The notes below the pieces were generated by a model. That model had not been told where the DNA came from. It did not search any database and saw only the letters and a program-made list of their open reading frames with translations. DNA of 64,000 nucleotides from Arcuatula senhousia (Eukaryota; Mollusca; Bivalvia; Mytilida; Mytilidae): assembly GCA_963971305.1 (NCBI GenBank), contig OZ020317.1:10496001-10560000 (forward strand), in the 5' to 3' direction. The position numbers were made by a program, and so were the translations under genes. How positions within the stretch are numbered: the stretch's first letter is position 1; each line of letters starts with the position of its first letter. This document shows, piece by piece, positions 1 through 14,600 of this stretch.

Positions 1-3000
1 TCATATGAATTTTGCTTATTGTTTTTTTATCTCGGTCATTCATCATCAAATAATCTCCTTTTTTTCTAACAGGGGGGGGGTTCTTATTGCTGTTAGGGAT
101 TCAGTTGCTAGGTGCAAACAAATTTAACGTTCCTGACTTTTCGTGTCATACGATTTAAGTTCTTAAAGTAATGCCTGCTTTAAAAATATCCGTTGAAAGT
201 TCGTAACAGTAAAAGTCGTTCGAGAGATGCAAAATAACAGCTCATAGATTCCACTAAGTGTCATAATAGTTTGGGGTCTTTATTTCATTTGCAAATTTAA
301 ATCATTTTTGTTGATAAAAGTCACAATTAAGCGAGGAGATAAAAATCTGAAAATACGGGTTTTGTACAAAGCATTGTAAATTGAATTGTATCCTCTGGTC
401 TCCGTTTTAATAATTTGTCGCTTTTCTTTATCTACTAATCTCCATTTGGCATGAGGGGTATGTTCTGCTAATATTATGATCAACCATGGCACTTTTTTCA
501 TGCTAACATTGCATCTTCAGAATGAGGACGTTTTTTACACGTTTTACCGGGGACTCATCGGGTAAGTTTATCTTCTAACGTCGTTTGTTCCCGTTTGATC
601 TTTGTATTGTGAGTTTATTTAACACACAGCTTTCGTACTAGCGGTTGTAATGATAGTTTTCTTTTTATATATTTTTTCTCTTTTCATAACCGGGGATATA
701 GAATGGTCTCAAAAGTGATAATGCGGCCTAAACGACAACGGAAATCTTGTTCCTAGAAAATCATTCGTCTTTCAATATAACGATGCTTATAGGCCTAGTT
801 CTTATTGTGATTATTAGAAAATGCTACTCGTGACAAGCAAAGAAGAGAGATCCTTTAATTTGTAAGATGTTACATTTTAGGTAAAACCATGCATAACCAA
901 ATGCAAACAAAATCCGTATTTATTATAAGAGTGCTTAAAATAATCAATAATAAACTGTTACAATTGTTTTAGGTAAAAATTTCGATTTTAGAATTAAAAC
1001 CTGGATTTTATTGATGTTTGCATGTTTGCATCGAATAGCTCAAGCTGTCGTTTCTTTATGGTGTAACGTTGTTTCAAACTCCAATGTTATTTCTTTTCAT
1101 TGCAGACTGTTATTTTTGTCAGTGATAAATTAAGATTTCGTTTATTATAGTGTTTCGGGTACGAACCATTTTCTATGATTTGTTCGGTTTTCTATCTTTA
1201 AATGTTTTTGTTTTCTTGTGTTGCAGACGGAGAGTTTATCATAAATATTAATACTTATCGGTGACATATTAAATATTCAATTATACATCAAATGTTTGCG
1301 TATGGATGGAAACATCTCAATAGAAAAGGGGATTCTTATTCTATACAAGGGACGTTTTTAATACTTGGGGTCATCATCGGAGTGACGTGCGAGGATAGAG
1401 TTGCCGTTCCTTTTTTGGAAGCAACGCCTCGTGTTCTCTCGAAAACAAGACAGAGAAATAAACGCAATGTATTTTGCTTACAAATCAAAGTTGACCAACC
1501 TATTTATTCTTCTCTTAGATTTTTTATTTAAAAAGTACATTTAATTAGCATATTTACATTTTACCCTTTTTTGGGCACTGCAAAATTTTTCAAATACGTC
1601 TTTTAATTTTTAATTTGCTGGCATTTTACAGCAGAACAATTTGAAATCAATAAAATGGAAAGCGAAAAAGTCAAAAAAGTGCTGTGAAATAAAAAAAAAT
1701 ATTTTTACAATATTCTTTTCCGTTCTTATATAAGTGTTTTTGAAAGAAATACGTACTATATACGCATTTAAGTGTATGCAAATTATTTGTACCGTTTTTT
1801 TTTAATTTCTAAAGAAGGCGTACATATATACTTTTTACTATATTCTTATTATTGTATCAGATCAAATTATCAACCGTAGAAGATTCTTTTCATATGATAT
1901 CATATGAATTTTGCTTATTGTTTTTTTATCTCGGTCATTCATCATCAAATAATCTCCTTTTTTTCTAACAGGGGGGGGGTTCTTATTGCTGTTAGGGATT
2001 CAGTTGCTAGGTGCAAACAAATTTAACGTTCCTGACTTTTCGTGTCATACGATTTAAGTTCTTAAAGTAATGCCTGCTTTAAAAATATCCGTTGAAAGTT
2101 CGTAACAGTAAAAGTCGTTCGAGAGATGCAAAATAACAGCTCATAGATTCCACTAAGTGTCATAATAGTTTGGGGTCTTTATTTCATTTGCAAATTTAAA
2201 TCATTTTTGTTGATAAAAGTCACAATTAAGCGAGGAGATAAAAATCTGAAAATACGGGTTTTGTACAAAGCATTGTAAATTGAATTGTATCCTCTGGTCT
2301 CCGTTTTAATAATTTGTCGCTTTTCTTTATCTACTAATCTCCATTTGGCATGAGGGGTATGTTCTGCTAATATTATGATCAACCATGGCACTTTTTTCAT
2401 GCTAACATTGCATCTTCAGAATGAGGACGTTTTTTACACGTTTTACCGGGGACTCATCGGGTAAGTTTATCTTCTAACGTCGTTTGTTCCCGTTTGATCT
2501 TTGTATTGTGAGTTTATTTAACACACAGCTTTCGTACTAGCGGTTGTAATGATAGTTTTCTTTTTATATATTTTTTCTCTTTTCATAACCGGGGATATAG
2601 AATGGTCTCAAAAGTGATAATGCGGCCTAAACGACAACGGAAATCTTGTTCCTAGAAAATCATTCGTCTTTCAATATAACGATGCTTATAGGCCTAGTTC
2701 TTATTGTGATTATTAGAAAATGCTACTCGTGACAAGCAAAGAAGAGAGATCCTTTAATTTGTAAGATGTTACATTTTAGGTAAAACCATGCATAACCAAA
2801 TGCAAACAAAATCCGTATTTATTATAAGAGTGCTTAAAATAATCAATAATAAACTGTTACAATTGTTTTAGGTAAAAATTTCGATTTTAGAATTAAAACC
2901 TGGATTTTATTGATGTTTGCATGTTTGCATCGAATAGCTCAAGCTGTCGTTTCTTTATGGTGTAACGTTGTTTCAAACTCCAATGTTATTTCTTTTCATT

Positions 3001-6000
3001 GCAGACTGTTATTTTTGTCAGTGATAAATTAAGATTTCGTTTATTATAGTGTTTCGGGTACGAACCATTTTCTATGATTTGTTCGGTTTTCTATCTTTAA
3101 ATGTTTTTGTTTTCTTGTGTTGCAGACGGAGAGTTTATCATAAATATTAATACTTATCGGTGACATATTAAATATTCAATTATACATCAAATGTTTGCGT
3201 ATGGATGGAAACATCTCAATAGAAAAGGGGATTCTTATTCTATACAAGGGACGTTTTTAATACTTGGGGTCATCATCGGAGTGACGTGAGAGGATAGAGT
3301 TGCCGTTCCTTTTTTGGAAGCAACGCCTCGTGTTCTCTCGAAAACAAGACAGAGAAATAAACGCAATGTATTTTGCTTACAAATCAAAGTTGACCAACCT
3401 ATTTATTCTTCTCTTAGATTTTTTATTTAAAAAGTACATTTAATTAGCATATTTACATTTTACCCTTTTTTGGGCACTGCAAAATTTTTCAAATACGTCT
3501 TTTAATTTTTAATTTGCTGGCATTTTACAGCAGAACAATTTGAAATCAATAAAATGGAAAGCGAAAAAGTCAAAAAAGTGCTGTGAAATAAAAAAAAATA
3601 TTTTTACAATATTCTTTTCCGTTCTTATATAAGTGTTTTTGAAAGAAATACGTACTATATACGCATTTAAGTGTATGCAAATTATTTGTACCGTTTTTTT
3701 TTAATTTCTAAAGAAGGCGTACATATATACTTTTTACTATATTCTTATTATTGTATCAGATCAAATTATCAACCGTAGAAGATTCTTTTCATATGATATC
3801 ATATGAATTTTGCTTATTGTTTTTTTATCTCGGTCATTCATCATCAAATAATCTCCTTTTTTTCTAACAGGGGGGGGGTTCTTATTGCTGTTAGGGATTC
3901 AGTTGCTAGGTGCAAACAAATTTAACGTTCCTGACTTTTCGTGTCATACGATTTAAGTTCTTAAAGTAATGCCTGCTTTAAAAATATCCGTTGAAAGTTC
4001 GTAACAGTAAAAGTCGTTCGAGAGATGCAAAATAACAGCTCATAGATTCCACTAAGTGTCATAATAGTTTGGGGTCTTTATTTCATTTGCAAATTTAAAT
4101 CATTTTTGTTGATAAAAGTCACAATTAAGCGAGGAGATAAAAATCTGAAAATACGGGTTTTGTACAAAGCATTGTAAATTGAATTGTATCCTCTGGTCTC
4201 CGTTTGAATAATTTGTCGCTTTTCTTTATCTACTAATCTCCATTTGGCATGAGGGGTATGTTCTGCTAATATTATGATCAACCATGGCACTTTTTTCATG
4301 CTAACATTGCATCTTCAGAATGAGGACGTTTTTTACACGTTTTACCGGGGACTCATCGGGTAAGTTTATCTTCTAACGTCGTTTGTTCCCGTTTGATCTT
4401 TGTATTGTGAGTTTATTTAACACACAGCTTTCGTACTAGCGGTTGTAATGATAGTTTTCTTTTTATATATTTTTTCTCTTTTCATAACCGGGGATATAGA
4501 ATGGTCTCAAAAGTGATAATGCGGCCTAAACGACAACGGAAATCTTGTTCCTAGAAAATCATTCGTCTTTCAATATAACGATGCTTATAGGCCTAGTTCT
4601 TATTGTGATTATTAGAAAATGCTACTCGTGACAAGCAAAGAAGAGAGATCCTTTAATTTGTAAGATGTTACATTTTAGGTAAAACCATGCATAACCAAAT
4701 GCAAATAAAATCCGAATTATATTTAAGTGCTTAAAATAATCAATAATTGTTTTAGGGAAAAATTTCGATTTTAGAATTAAACACTGGATTTTATTGATGT
4801 TTGCATTGATAAGCTCAAGCTGTCGTTTCTTTATGGTGTAACGTTGTTTCAAACTCCAATGTTATTTCTTTTCATTGCAGACTGTTATTTTTGTCAGTGA
4901 TAAATTTAGATTTCGTGTAGTACGAACCATTTTCTATGATTTGTTCGGTTTTCTATCTTTAAATGTTTTTGTTTTCTTGTGTTGCAGACGGAGAGTTTAT
5001 CATAAATATTAATACTTATCGGTGACATATTAAATATTCAATTATACGTCAAATGTTTGCGTATGGTTGGAAACATCTCAATAGAAAAGGGGATTCTTAT
5101 TCTATACAAGGGACGTTTTTAATACTTGGGGTCATCATCGGAGTGACGTGCGAGGATAGAGTTTCCGTTCCTTTTTTGGAAGCAACGCCTCGTGTTCTCT
5201 CGAAAACAAGACAAAGAAATAAACGCAACGTATTTTGCTTACAAATCAAAGTTGACCAACGTATTTATACTTCTCTTAGATTTTTTATTTAAAAAGTACA
5301 TGAAATTAGCATATTTACATTTTACCCTTGTTTGTGCACTGCAAAATTTTTCAAATACGTCTTTTAATTTTTAATTTGCTAGCATTTTACAGCAGAACAA
5401 TTTGAAATCAATAAAATGGAAAGCGAAAAAGTAAAAAAAGTGCTGTTAAAGAAAAAAATAATTTTTACAATATTCTTTTCCGTTCTTATATAAGTGTTTT
5501 TTAAAGATATACGTACTATATACGTATTTAAGTGTATGCAAATTATTTGTACCGTATTTTACAAATTCATAAAGAAGGCGTACATATATATGTTTTACTA
5601 TATTCGTATTATTGTATCGGATCAGATTGCCAACCGAAGAGAATTGTTTTTATATGATATCATTATTTTTTGCTTATTGTTTTTTTTTATCTCAGTCATC
5701 ATCAAATAATCCACTTTTTTCTAAGGGGGATTTCTTATCGGTATTAGGGATTTAGATGCTAGGTGCAAGCAAATTTAATGTTCCTGACTTTTCGTGTGAT
5801 ACGATTTAAGTTCATTAAGTAATGCCTGCTTTAAAAATATCCGTTGAAAGTTCGTAACAGTAAAAGTCGTTCGAGAGATGCAATATAACAGCTCATAGAT
5901 TCCAATAAGTGTCATATTAGTTTAGGGTCTTTATTTCATTTGCAAATTTAATTAAAGTCACAATTAAGCGAGGAACAAAAAATCTGAAAATACCGGTTTT

Positions 6001-9000
6001 GTACAAAGCATTGTAAATTGAATTGCATCCTCTGGTCTCCATTTGAATAATTAGTCGCTTTTCTTTATCTACTAATCTCCATTTGGCGTGAGGGGTATGT
6101 TCTGCTAATATTAGGATCAACCATGGCACTTTTTTCATGTTAACATTGCGTCTTCAGAATGAGGCTTTTTTTACACGTTTTACCGGGGTCTCATCGGGTA
6201 AGTTTATTTTTTAACGTCGCTTGTTCCCGTTTGATCTGTGTATTGTGATTTTTTTTAACACACAGCTTTCATACTAGCGGTTGTAATGATAGTTTTCTGT
6301 TTACATATTTTTTCTCTTTTCATTACCGGGGATATAGAATGGTCTCAACAGTGATAATGTGGCCTAAACGACAACGGAAATCTTGTTCCTAGAAAATCAT
6401 TCGCCTTTTAATCTTACGATGCTTATAGGCCTAGTTCTTATTGTGATTATTAGAAAATGCTACTCGTGACACGCAAAAGAGAGAGATCCTTTAATTCGTA
6501 AGATGTTACATTTTAGGTAAAACCATGCATAACCAAATGCAAACAAAATCCGTATTTATTAGAAGTGCTTAAAATAATCAATAATTAACTGTTACAAATG
6601 TTTAGGGAAAAAAATCGATTTTAGAATTAAACACTGGATTTTATTGACGTTTGCATCGATTAGCTCAAGCTGTCGTTTCTTTATGGTGTAACGTTGTTTC
6701 AAACTCCAATGTTATTTCTTTTCATTGCAGACTGTTATTTTTGTCAGTGATAAAATAAGATTTCGTTTATTATAGTGTTTCGGGTACGAACCATTTTCTA
6801 TGATTTGTTCGGTTTTCTATCTTTAAATGTTTTTGTTTTCTTGTGTTGCAGACTGCGAGTTTATCATAAATAATAATACTTATCGGTGACATATTAAATA
6901 TTCAATTATACGTCAAATGTTTGCGTATGGTTGGAAACATCACAATAGAAAAAGGGATTCTTATTCTATACAAGGGACGTTTTTAATACTTGGGGTCATC
7001 ATCGGAGTGACGTGCGAGGATAGAGTTGCCGTTCCTTTTTTGGAAGCAACGCCTCGTGTTCTCTCGAAAACAAGACAAAGAAATAAACGCAATGTATTTT
7101 GCTTACAAATAAAAGTTGACCAACCTATTTATACTTCTCTTAGATTTTTTATTTAAAAAGTACATTTAATTAGCATATTTACATTTTACCCTTTTTTTGG
7201 GCACTGCAAAATTTTTCAAATACGTCTTTTAATTTTTAATTTGCTGGCATTTTACAGCAGAACAATTTGAAATCAATAAAATGGAAAGCGAAAAAGTCAA
7301 AAAAGTGCTGTGAAATAAAAAAAAATATTTTTACAATATTCTTTTCCGTTCTTATATAAGTGTTTTTGAAAGATATACGTACTATATACGTATTTAAGTG
7401 TATGCAAATTATTTGTACCGTTTTTTTTTTAATTTCTAAAGAAGGCGTACATATATACTTTTTACTATATTATTATTATTGTATCAGATCAGATTATCAA
7501 CCGTAGAAGATTCTTTTCATATGATATCATATGAATTTTGCTTATTGTTTTTTTTTATCTCAGTCATTCATCATCAAATAATCTCCTTTTTTTCTAACAG
7601 GGGGGGGTTCTTATTGGTGTTAGGGATTCAGTTGCTAGGACTGGTGCAATTACATTTAACGTTCCTGACTCTTCGTGTCATACGATTTAAGTTCTTAAAG
7701 TAATGCCTGCTTTAAAAATATCCGTTGAAAGTTCGTAACAGTAAAAGTCGTTCGAGAGATGCAAAATAACAGCTCATAGATTCCACTAAGTGTCATAATA
7801 GTTTGGGGTCTTTATTTCATTTGCAAATTTAAATAATTTTTGTTGATAAAAGTCACAATTAAGCGAGGAGATAAAAATCTGAAAATACGGGTTTTGTACA
7901 AAGCATTGTAAATTGAATTGTATCCTCTGGTCTCCGTTTGAATAATTTGTCGCTTTTCTTTATCTACTAATCTCCATTTGGCATGAGGGGTATGTTCTGC
8001 TAATATTATGATCAACCATGGCACTTTTTTCATGCTAACATTGCATCTTCAGAATGAGGACGTTTTTTACATGTTTTACCGGGGACTCATCGGGTAAGTT
8101 TATCTTTTAACGTCGTTTGTTCCCGTTTGATCTTTGTATTGTGAGTTTATTTAACACACAGCTTTCGTACTAGCGGTTGTAATGATAGTTTTCTTTTTAT
8201 ATATTTTTTCTCTTTTCATAACCGGGGATATAGAATGGTCTCAAAAGTGATAATGCGGCCTAAACGACAACGGAAATCTTGTTCCTAGAAAATCATTCGT
8301 CTTTCAATATAACGATGCTTATAGGCCTAGTTCTTATTGTGATTATTAGAAAATGCTACTCGTGACAAGCAAAGAACAGAGATCCTTTAATTTGTAAGAT
8401 GTTACATTTTAGGTAAAACCATGCATAACCAAATGCAAACAAAATCCGTATTTATTATAAGAGTGCTTAAAATAATCAATAATAAACTGTTACAATTGTT
8501 TTAGGGAAAAATTTCGATTTTAGAATTAAAACCTGGATTTTATTGATGTTTGTATGTTTGCATCGAATAGCTCAAGCTGTCGTTTCTTTATGGTGTAACG
8601 TTGTTTCAAACTCCAATGTTATTTCTTTTCATTGCAGACTGTTATTTTTGTCAGTGATAAATTAAGATTTCGTTTATTATAGTGTTTCGGGTACGAACCA
8701 TTTTCTATGATTTGTTCGGTTTTCTATCTTTAAATGTTTTTGTTTTCTTGTGTTTCAGACGGCGAGTTTATCATAAATAATAATACTTATCGGTGACATA
8801 TTAAATATTCAATTATACGTCAAATGTTTGCGTATGGTTGGAAACATCTCAATAGAAAAAGGAATTCTTATTCTATACAAGGGACGTTTTTAATACTTGG
8901 GGTCATCATCGGAGTGACGTGCGAGGATAGAGTTGCCGTTCCTTTTTTGGAAGCAACGCCTCGTGTTCTCTCGAAAACAAGACAAAGAAATAAACGCAAT

Positions 9001-11640
9001 GTATTTTGCTTACAAATCAAAGTTGACCAACCTATTTATACTTCTCTTAGATTTTTTATTTAAAAAGTACATTTAATTAGCATATTTACATTTTACCCTT
9101 TTTTTGGGCACTGCAAAATTTTTCAAATACGTCTTTTAATTTTTAATTTGCTGGCATTTTACAGCAGAACAATTTGAAATCAATAAAATGGAAAGCGAAA
9201 AAGTCAAAAAAGTGCTGTGAAATAAAAAAAAATATTTTTACAATATTCTTTTCCGTTCTTATATAAGTGTTTTTGAAAGATATACGTACTATATACGTAT
9301 TTAAGTGTATGCAAATTATTTGTACCGTTTTTTTTTTAATTTCTAAAGAAGGCGTACATATATACTTTTTACTATATTATTATTATTGTATCAGATCAGA
9401 TTATCAACCGTAGAAGATTCTTTTCATATGATATCATATGAATTTTGCTTATTGTTTTTTTTTTATCTCAGTCATTCATCATCAAATAATCTCCTTTTTT
9501 TCTAACAGGGGGGGGTTCTTATTGGTGTTAGGGATTCAGTTGCTAGGACTGGTGCAATTACATTTAACGTTCCTGACTCTTCGTGTCATACGATTTAAGT
9601 TCTTAAAGTAATGCCTGCTTTAAAAATATCCGTTGAAAGTTCGTAACAGTAAAAGTCGTTCGAGAGATGCAAAATAACAGCTCATAGATTCCACTAAGTG
9701 TCATAATAGTTTGGGGTCTTTATTTCATTTGCAAATTTAAATAATTTTTGTTGATAAAAGTCACAATTAAGCGAGGAGATAAAAATCTGAAAATACGGGT
9801 TTTGTACAAAGCATTGTAAATTGAATTGTATCCTCTGGTCTCCGTTTGAATAATTTGTCGCTTTTCTTTATCTACTAATCTCCATTTGGCATGAGGGGTA
9901 TGTTCTGCTAATATTATGATCAACCATGGCACTTTTTTCATGCTAACATTGCATCTTCAGAATGAGGACGTTTTTTACACGTTTTACCGGGGACTCATCG
10001 GGTAAGTTTATCTTTTAACGTCGTTTGTTCCCGTTTGATCTTTGTATTGTGAGTTTATTTAACACACAGCTTTCGTACTAGCGGTTGTAATGATAGTTTT
10101 CTTTTTATATATTTTTTCTCTTTTCATAACCGGGGATATAGAATGGTCTCAAAAGTGATAATGCGGCCTAAACGACAACGGAAATCTTGTTCCTAGAAAA
10201 TCATTCGTCTTTCAATATAACGATGCTTATAGGCCGAGTTCTTATTGTGATTATAAGAAAATGCTACTCGTGACAAGCAAAGAACAGAGATCCTTTAATT
10301 TGTAAGATGTTACATTTTACATTGTAGGTAAAACCATGCATAACCAAATGCAAACAAAATCCGTATTTATTATAAGAGTGCTTAAAATAATCAATAATAA
10401 ACTGTTACAATTGTTTTAGGGAAAAATTTCGATTTTAGAATTAAAACCTGGATTTTATTGATGTTTGCATGTTTGCATCGAATAGCTCAAGCTGTCGTTT
10501 CTTTATGGTGTAACGTTGTTTCAAACTCCAATGTTATTTCTTTTCATTGCAGACTGTTATTTTTGTCAGTGATAAATTAAGATTTCGTTTATTATAGTGT
10601 TTCGGGTACGAACCATTTTCTATGATTTGTTCGGTTTTCTATCTTTAAATGTTTTTGTTTTCTTGTGTTGCAGACGGCGAGTTTATCATAAATAATAATA
10701 CTTATCGGTGACATATTAAATATTTAATTATACGTCAAATGTTTGCGTATGGTTGGAAACATCACAATAGAAAAGGGGATTCTTATTCTATACAAGGGAC
10801 GTTTTTAATACTTGGGGTCATCATCGGAGTGACGTGCGAGGATAGAGTTGCCGTTCTTTTTTGGAAGCAACGCCTCGTGTTCTCTCGAAAACAAGACAAA
10901 GAAATAAACGCAATGTATTTTGCTTACATATCAAAGTTGACCAACCTATTTATACTTCTCTTAGATTTTTTATTTAAAAAGTACATTTAATTAGCATATT
11001 TACATTTTACCCTTTTTTGGGCACTGCAAAATTTTTCAAATACGTCTTTTAATTTTTAATTTGCTGGCATTTTACAGCAGAACAATTTGAAATCAATAAA
11101 ATGGAAAGCGAAAAAGTCAAAAAAGTGCTGTGAAATAAAAAAAAATATTTTTACAATATTCTTTTCCGTTCTTATATAAGTGTTTTTGAAAGATACACGT
11201 ACTATATACGTATTTAAGTGTATGCAAATTATTTGTACCGTTTTTTTTTAATTTCTAAAGAAGGCGTACATATATACTTTTTACTATATTATTATTATTG
11301 TATCAGATCAGATTATCAACCGTAGAAGATTCTTTTCATATGATATCATATGAATTTTGCTTATTGTTTTTTTTTTAATTCAGTCATTCATCATCAAATA
11401 ATCTCCTTTTTTCTAACAGGGGGGGGGGGGGTTTATTGGTGTTAGGGATTCAGTTGCTAGGTGCAAACAAATTTAACGTTCCTGACTTTTCGTGTCATAC
11501 GATTTAAGTTCATAAAGTAATGCCTGCTTTAAAAATATCCGTTGAAAGTTCGTAACAGTAAAAGTCGTTCGAGAGATGCAATATAACAGCTCATAGATTC
11601 CAATAAGTGTCATATAAGTTTGGGGTCTTCATTTTATTTG
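1..11640 (+). repeat. Long-form units of array A
   Basis: Six long-form units (about 1.86-1.92 kb) retain the stretch with the putative 41-nt exon and its GTAAGT donor. The first two copies (about 1-1899 and 1900-3798) look almost base-identical; the one difference I saw is TGC versus TGA at about 1389/3288, which makes a stop in the second copy. The plus-strand terminal open frame spans 1292-1531, 5053-5292, 6917-7156, 8824-9063 and 10739-10990 (the last frameshifted by loss of one base at a T tract). A G homopolymer after CTAACAG varies from about 7 to 13 between units, and the copy near 4.7-4.9 kb has several small deletions. Confidence 0.85.
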
Positions 11641-14600
11641 CAAATTTAATTATCTTTTTTTATAAAAGTCACAATTAAGCGAGGAACAAAAAATCTGAAA
11701 ATACGGGTTTTGTACAAAGCATTGTAAATTGAATTGCATCCTCTGGTCTCCATTTGAATAATTAGTCGCTTTTCTTTATCTACTAATCTCCATTTAGTTT
11801 TTTTAACACACAGCTTTCATACTAGGGGTTGTAATGATAGTTTTCTGTTTATATATTTTTCTCTTTTCATTACCGGGGATATAGAATGGTCTCAAAAGTG
11901 ATAATGTGGCCTAAACGACAACGGAAATCTTGTTCCTAGAAAATCATTCGCCTTTCAATCTTAGGATGCTTATAGGCCTAGTTCTTATTGTGATTATTAG
12001 AAAATGCTACTCGTGACACGCAAAGGAGAGAGATCCTTTAATTCGTAAGATGTTACATTTTAGGTAAAACCATGCATAACCAAATGCAAACAAAATCCGT
12101 ATTTATTAGAAGTGCTTTAAATAATCAATAATTAACTGTTACCATTGTTTGGGGAAAAATCGATTTTAGAATTAAACACTGGATTTTATTGATGTTTGCA
12201 TCGATCAGCTCAAGCTGTCGTTTCTTTATGGTGTAACGTTGTTTCAAACTCCAATGTTATTTCTTTTCATTGCAGACTGTTATTTTTGTCAGTGATAAAT
12301 TTAGATTTCGTTTATTATTGTGTTTCGGGTACGAACCATTTTCTATGATTTGTTCGGTTTTCTATCTTTAAATATTTTTGTTTTCTTGTGTTGCAGACGG
12401 AGAGTTTATCATAAATATTAATACTTATCGGTGACATATTAAATATTTAATTATACGTCAAATGTTTGCGTATGGTTGGAAACATCTCAATAGAAAAGGG
12501 GATTCTTATTCTATACAAGGGACGTTTTTAATACTTGGGGTCATCATCGGAGTGACGTGCGAGGATAGAGTTGCCGTTCCTTTTTTGGAAGCAACGCCTC
12601 GTGTTCTCTCGAAAACAAGACAAAGAAATAAACGCAATGTATTTTGCTTACAAATCAAAGTTGACCAACCTATTTATACTTCTCTTTGATTTTTTATTTA
12701 AAAAGTACATTTAATTAGCATATTTACATTTTACCCTTGTTTGTGCACTGCAAAATTTTTCAAATACGTCTTTTAATTTTTAATTTGCTAGCATTTTACA
12801 GCAGAACAATTTGAAATCAATAAAATGGAAAGTGAAAAAGTAAAAAAAGTGCTGTTAAAGAAAAAAATATTTTTTACAATATTCTTTTCCGTTCTTATAT
12901 AAGTGTTTTTTAAAAGATATACGTACTATATACGTATTTAAGTGTATGCAAATTATTTGTACCGTTTTTTACAAATTCATAAAGAAGGCGTACATATATA
13001 CGTTTTACTATATTCGTATTATTGTATCGGATCAGATTGCCAACCGAAGAGAATTGTTTTTATATGATATCATTATTTTTTGCTTATTGTTTTTTTTTTT
13101 ATCTCAGTCATCATCAAATAATCCACTTTTTTCTAAGGGGGATTTTTTATCGGTATTAGGGATTTAGTTGCTAGGTGCAAGTAAATTTAACGTTCCTGAC
13201 TTTTCGTGTCATACGATTTAAGTTCATAAAGTAATGCCTGCTTTAAAAATATCCGTTGAAAGTTCGTAACAGTAAAAGTCGTTCGAGAGATGCAATATAA
13301 CAGCTCATAGATTCCAATAAGTGTCATATAAGTTTGGGGTCTTCATTTTATTTGCAAATTTAATTATCTTTTTTTATAAAAGTCACAATTAAGCGAGGAA
13401 CAAAAAATCTGAAAATACGGGTTTTGTACAAAGCATTGTAAATTGAATTGCATCCTCTGGTCTCCATTTGAATAATTAGTCGCTTTTCTTTATCTACTAA
13501 TCTCCATTTAGTTTTTTTAACACACAGCTTTCATACTAGCGGTTGTAATGATAGTTTTCTGTTGATATATTTTTCTCTTTTCATTACCGGGGATATAGAA
13601 TGGTCTCAAAAGTGATAATGTGGCCTAAACGACAACGGAAATCTTGTTCCTAGAAAATCATTCGCCTTTCAATCTTAGGATGCTTATAGGCCTAGTTCTT
13701 ATTGTGATTATTAGAAAATGCTACTCGTGACACGCAAAGGAGAGAGATCCTTTAATTCGTAAGATGTTACATTTTAGGTAAAACCATGCATAACCAAATG
13801 CAAACAAAATCCGTATTTATTAGAAGTGCTTTAAATAATCAATAATTAACTGTTACCATTGTTTGGGGAAAAATCGATTTTAGAATTAAACACTGGATTT
13901 TATTGATGTTTGCATCGATCAGCTCAAGCTGTCGTTTCTTTATGGTGTAACGTTGTTTCAAACTCCAATGTTATTTCTTTTCATTGCAGACTGTTATTTT
14001 TGTCAGTGATAAATTTAGATTTCGTTTATTATTGTGTTTCGGGTACGAACCATTTTCTATGATTTGTTCGGTTTTCTATCTTTAAATATTTTTGTTTTCT
14101 TGTGTTGCAGACGGAGAGTTTATCATAAATATTAATACTTATCGGTGACATATTAAATATTTAATTATACGTCAAATGTTTGCGTATGGTTGGAAACATC
14201 TCAATAGAAAAGGGGATTCTTATTCTATACAAGGGACGTTTTTAATACTTGGGGTCATCATCGGAGTGACGTGCGAGGATAGAGTTGCCGTTCCTTTTTT
14301 GGAAGCAACGCCTCGTGTTCTCTCGAAAACAAGACAAAGAAATAAACGCAATGTATTTTGCTTACAAATCAAAGTTGACCAACCTATTTATACTTCTCTT
14401 TGATTTTTTATTTAAAAAGTACATTTAATTAGCATATTTACATTTTACCCTTGTTTGTGCACTGCAAAATTTTTCAAATACGTCTTTTAATTTTTAATTT
14501 GCTAGCATTTTACAGCAGAACAATTTGAAATCAATAAAATGGAAAGTGAAAAAGTAAAAAAAGTGCTGTTAAAGAAAAAAATATTTTTTACAATATTCTT

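Noticed and set aside
280..501. Recurrent 66-74 codon minus-strand open frame in the array units (also at 2179, 4078, 5917, 7812, 9720, 40369 and 42237)
   Set aside because: It persists because the units are copies of each other. Differences between diverged copies mostly change amino acids, the frame is destroyed by the short-form deletion, and no promoter or splice context supports it. It overlaps the region upstream of the plus-strand 41-nt exon.
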